Assembly: GCA_030146285.1 (NCBI GenBank)
Contig: JASLBZ010000213.1
Span: 1 to 6,345 of the forward strand
Direction of reading: 5' to 3'
DNA: 6,345 bases
Source of the DNA: Neisseriaceae bacterium
GTDB taxonomy: Bacteria > Pseudomonadota > Gammaproteobacteria > Burkholderiales > Neisseriaceae
The position numbers were made by a program, and so were the translations under genes. Below the pieces are notes generated by a model. It was not told where the DNA came from and searched no databases. It was given only the letters and a program-made list of their open reading frames with translations. Numbering within the stretch: position 1 is the stretch's first letter; every line of letters starts with the position of its first letter. This document shows, in pieces, positions 5,831 through 6,345 of this stretch.

Positions 5831-6177
5831 AAAAAACGCCCAAAATGGAAAATTGCTCCTTTGAAAATCAGCTGCGTGATGTGATCCATGCGCTCGGCAA
5901 AATGATTATCAAAATCCATGGTTGCTGCGATTTTGCTTGCCTTGCCATTAACACTGGCGGTCACGCTGCCGAAGATAAAGTTTTCAATTTCAACAAAGCG
6001 CTCAGAGCCGATGCTTTCACATAGTTTTTCCATATCAATGCTTTGCTCACCAGTGCCCACGCTCAGGGCTGATCCAATAATGGCAATGGCTTTTTTTGCC
6101 ATTGGGTAGGTTTTACTGGCACCGTAGCTTGATAGCTCATACTCAACATCGTCAATTTGAATCATTTCTGTGTTCAT
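5749..6177 (-). CDS. Tail assembly chaperone (G-like, zero-frame product)
   Basis: This 142-residue protein lies between the tube gene and the tape measure gene, the standard place for the chaperone that coats the tape measure before the tube polymerises. It starts with a short beta segment (MIQIDDVEYELSSYGASKTY, 5-24), then predicted helices around AKKAIAIIGSAL (27-38) and MEKLCESIGSERFVEIENFI (49-68). A third region, MDHITQLIFKGAIFHFGRFF (97-116), precedes a C-terminal INLDKIQALMAESG helix. No enzyme motif is present. The ATG shares one base with the TAA of the upstream gene (TAATG) and has AAAGGG about ten bases upstream. Codons 114-116 include a seven-T run where a -1 slip would fuse it to the next segment. 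Role assigned from position, size and pattern; confidence in the family is good. Confidence 0.8.
   Translation of the reverse strand: MNTEMIQIDDVEYELSSYGASKTYPMAKKAIAIIGSALSVGTGEQSIDMEKLCESIGSERFVEIENFIFGSVTASVNGKASKIAATMDFDNHFAERMDHITQLIFKGAIFHFGRFFPNGGEFLKNINLDKIQALMAESGKQT
5830..5836 (-). promoter_or_regulatory. Candidate -1 ribosomal slippery heptamer (T TTT TTT)
   Basis: In the chaperone frame, codons CGT TTT TTT CCC place a perfect X XXY YYZ heptamer of seven T at codons 114-116. P2 uses the similar T TTT TTG to make its E+E' chaperone. An AAAGGAG sequence (5862-5856) ends 19 bases upstream, rather far for a stimulatory Shine-Dalgarno element. Downstream only a minimal CCC/GGG hairpin is visible. 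It is the best site I can find, but the actual slip position is unproven. Confidence 0.45.
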
Positions 6178-6345
6178 TACGGTTTACCCTTTGCAATATC
6201 GTAATCTAGTTTTGCGAATGCAATCACCCAAGTCATTTCGTTGTGGACATTGCCACGCGTAACGGTCGGTTTTTGTTCAAAATAGCCAGCCTCACCACGG
6301 TATGAGTCGCCATTAATCGTGTCTTTAAAAAACATATCAATCGGA
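6177..6345 (-). CDS. Tail structural protein C-terminus, probably tail tube (5' end outside window)
   Basis: The last 55 codons of a gene entering from the right edge are open in one frame and end at TAA 6179-6177. The visible part reads PIDMFFKDTINGDSYRGEAG, then a strand-rich segment with YFEQKPTVTRGNVHNEMTWV and a closing FAKLDYDIAKG. The position directly upstream of the tail chaperone, and the pattern of a nested strand, 'KPTVTRGN' turn and aromatic 'MTW' strand, fit the C-terminus of a tail tube subunit of the Mu-like/DUF3277-like kind. The sheath gene would be expected further upstream. The stop overlaps the chaperone start by one base, which suggests coupled translation. With two thirds or more of the protein missing, the tube call is an inference from context. 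Confidence 0.55.
   Translation of the reverse strand, partial: PIDMFFKDTINGDSYRGEAGYFEQKPTVTRGNVHNEMTWVIAFAKLDYDIAKGKP

Noticed and set aside
6091..6097. A AAA AAA slippery run in frame near codons 27-29 of the chaperone
   Set aside because: A -1 slip here would meet a stop after about 13 codons (TGG TGA), giving only a short truncated product. The T7 run near codon 115 leads into a protein-like frame and is a better candidate.
6084..6104. Inverted repeat CAATGGC / GCCATTG around seven T (A on the minus strand) in the chaperone gene
   Set aside because: The homopolymer is in the loop rather than after the stem, so it is not terminator-like on either strand. It encodes MAKKAI in a normal way.
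1..6345. Search for a defence system, toxin-antitoxin pair, cargo gene or CRISPR
   Set aside because: Every part of the window is accounted for by tightly packed tail genes on one strand, and no gap longer than about 140 bases exists. Nothing here supports an accessory or undescribed system.

Overview
This window is a slice of the tail module of a contractile-tailed (myovirus-type) phage or prophage; a phage-derived tail particle (tailocin) cannot be excluded. Every gene lies on the minus strand, so the transcript reads from the right edge to the left. There is no intergenic space of note: neighbouring genes overlap by 1 to 32 bases, and most have a purine-rich ribosome binding site inside the end of the gene before. 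I see no promoter, tRNA, integrase, attachment site, IS element or CRISPR. By eye the base composition is moderate (mid-40s % GC). The style, many GCC/GGC/CAA/AAA codons and protein types typical of Acinetobacter, Moraxella and Psychrobacter prophages, suggests a gammaproteobacterial host, perhaps Moraxellaceae. That is an impression, not a computed result.

Layout in transcription order (right to left): the C-terminus of a tail structural, probably tube, protein (6177-6345); a tail assembly chaperone (5749-6177); a second chaperone segment in the -1 frame (5597-5830) with no ATG, most likely made as a frameshift fusion; the tape measure protein (4000-5610); a Dit-like hub/tube adaptor (3215-4003); a small baseplate plug protein (2874-3215); a gp27/gpD-like baseplate hub (2069-2905); a Gp138-type membrane-puncturing spike (1338-2072); a gp25-like wedge subunit (982-1341); and a baseplate J/gp47-like wedge protein that runs off the left edge (3-998).

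Together these genes encode the length ruler with its chaperones, the central baseplate hub and needle tip, and the start of the wedge. The order resembles the compact contractile tail machine of cyanophage Pam3 and related phages. Sheath, terminal fibre and lysis genes are not in the window.

I do not see an undescribed defence or other accessory system. The points worth checking are a probable programmed -1 frameshift in the chaperone gene that simple ORF calling misses, three terminator-like hairpins on the coding strand inside tail genes, and an internal duplication in the tape measure protein.
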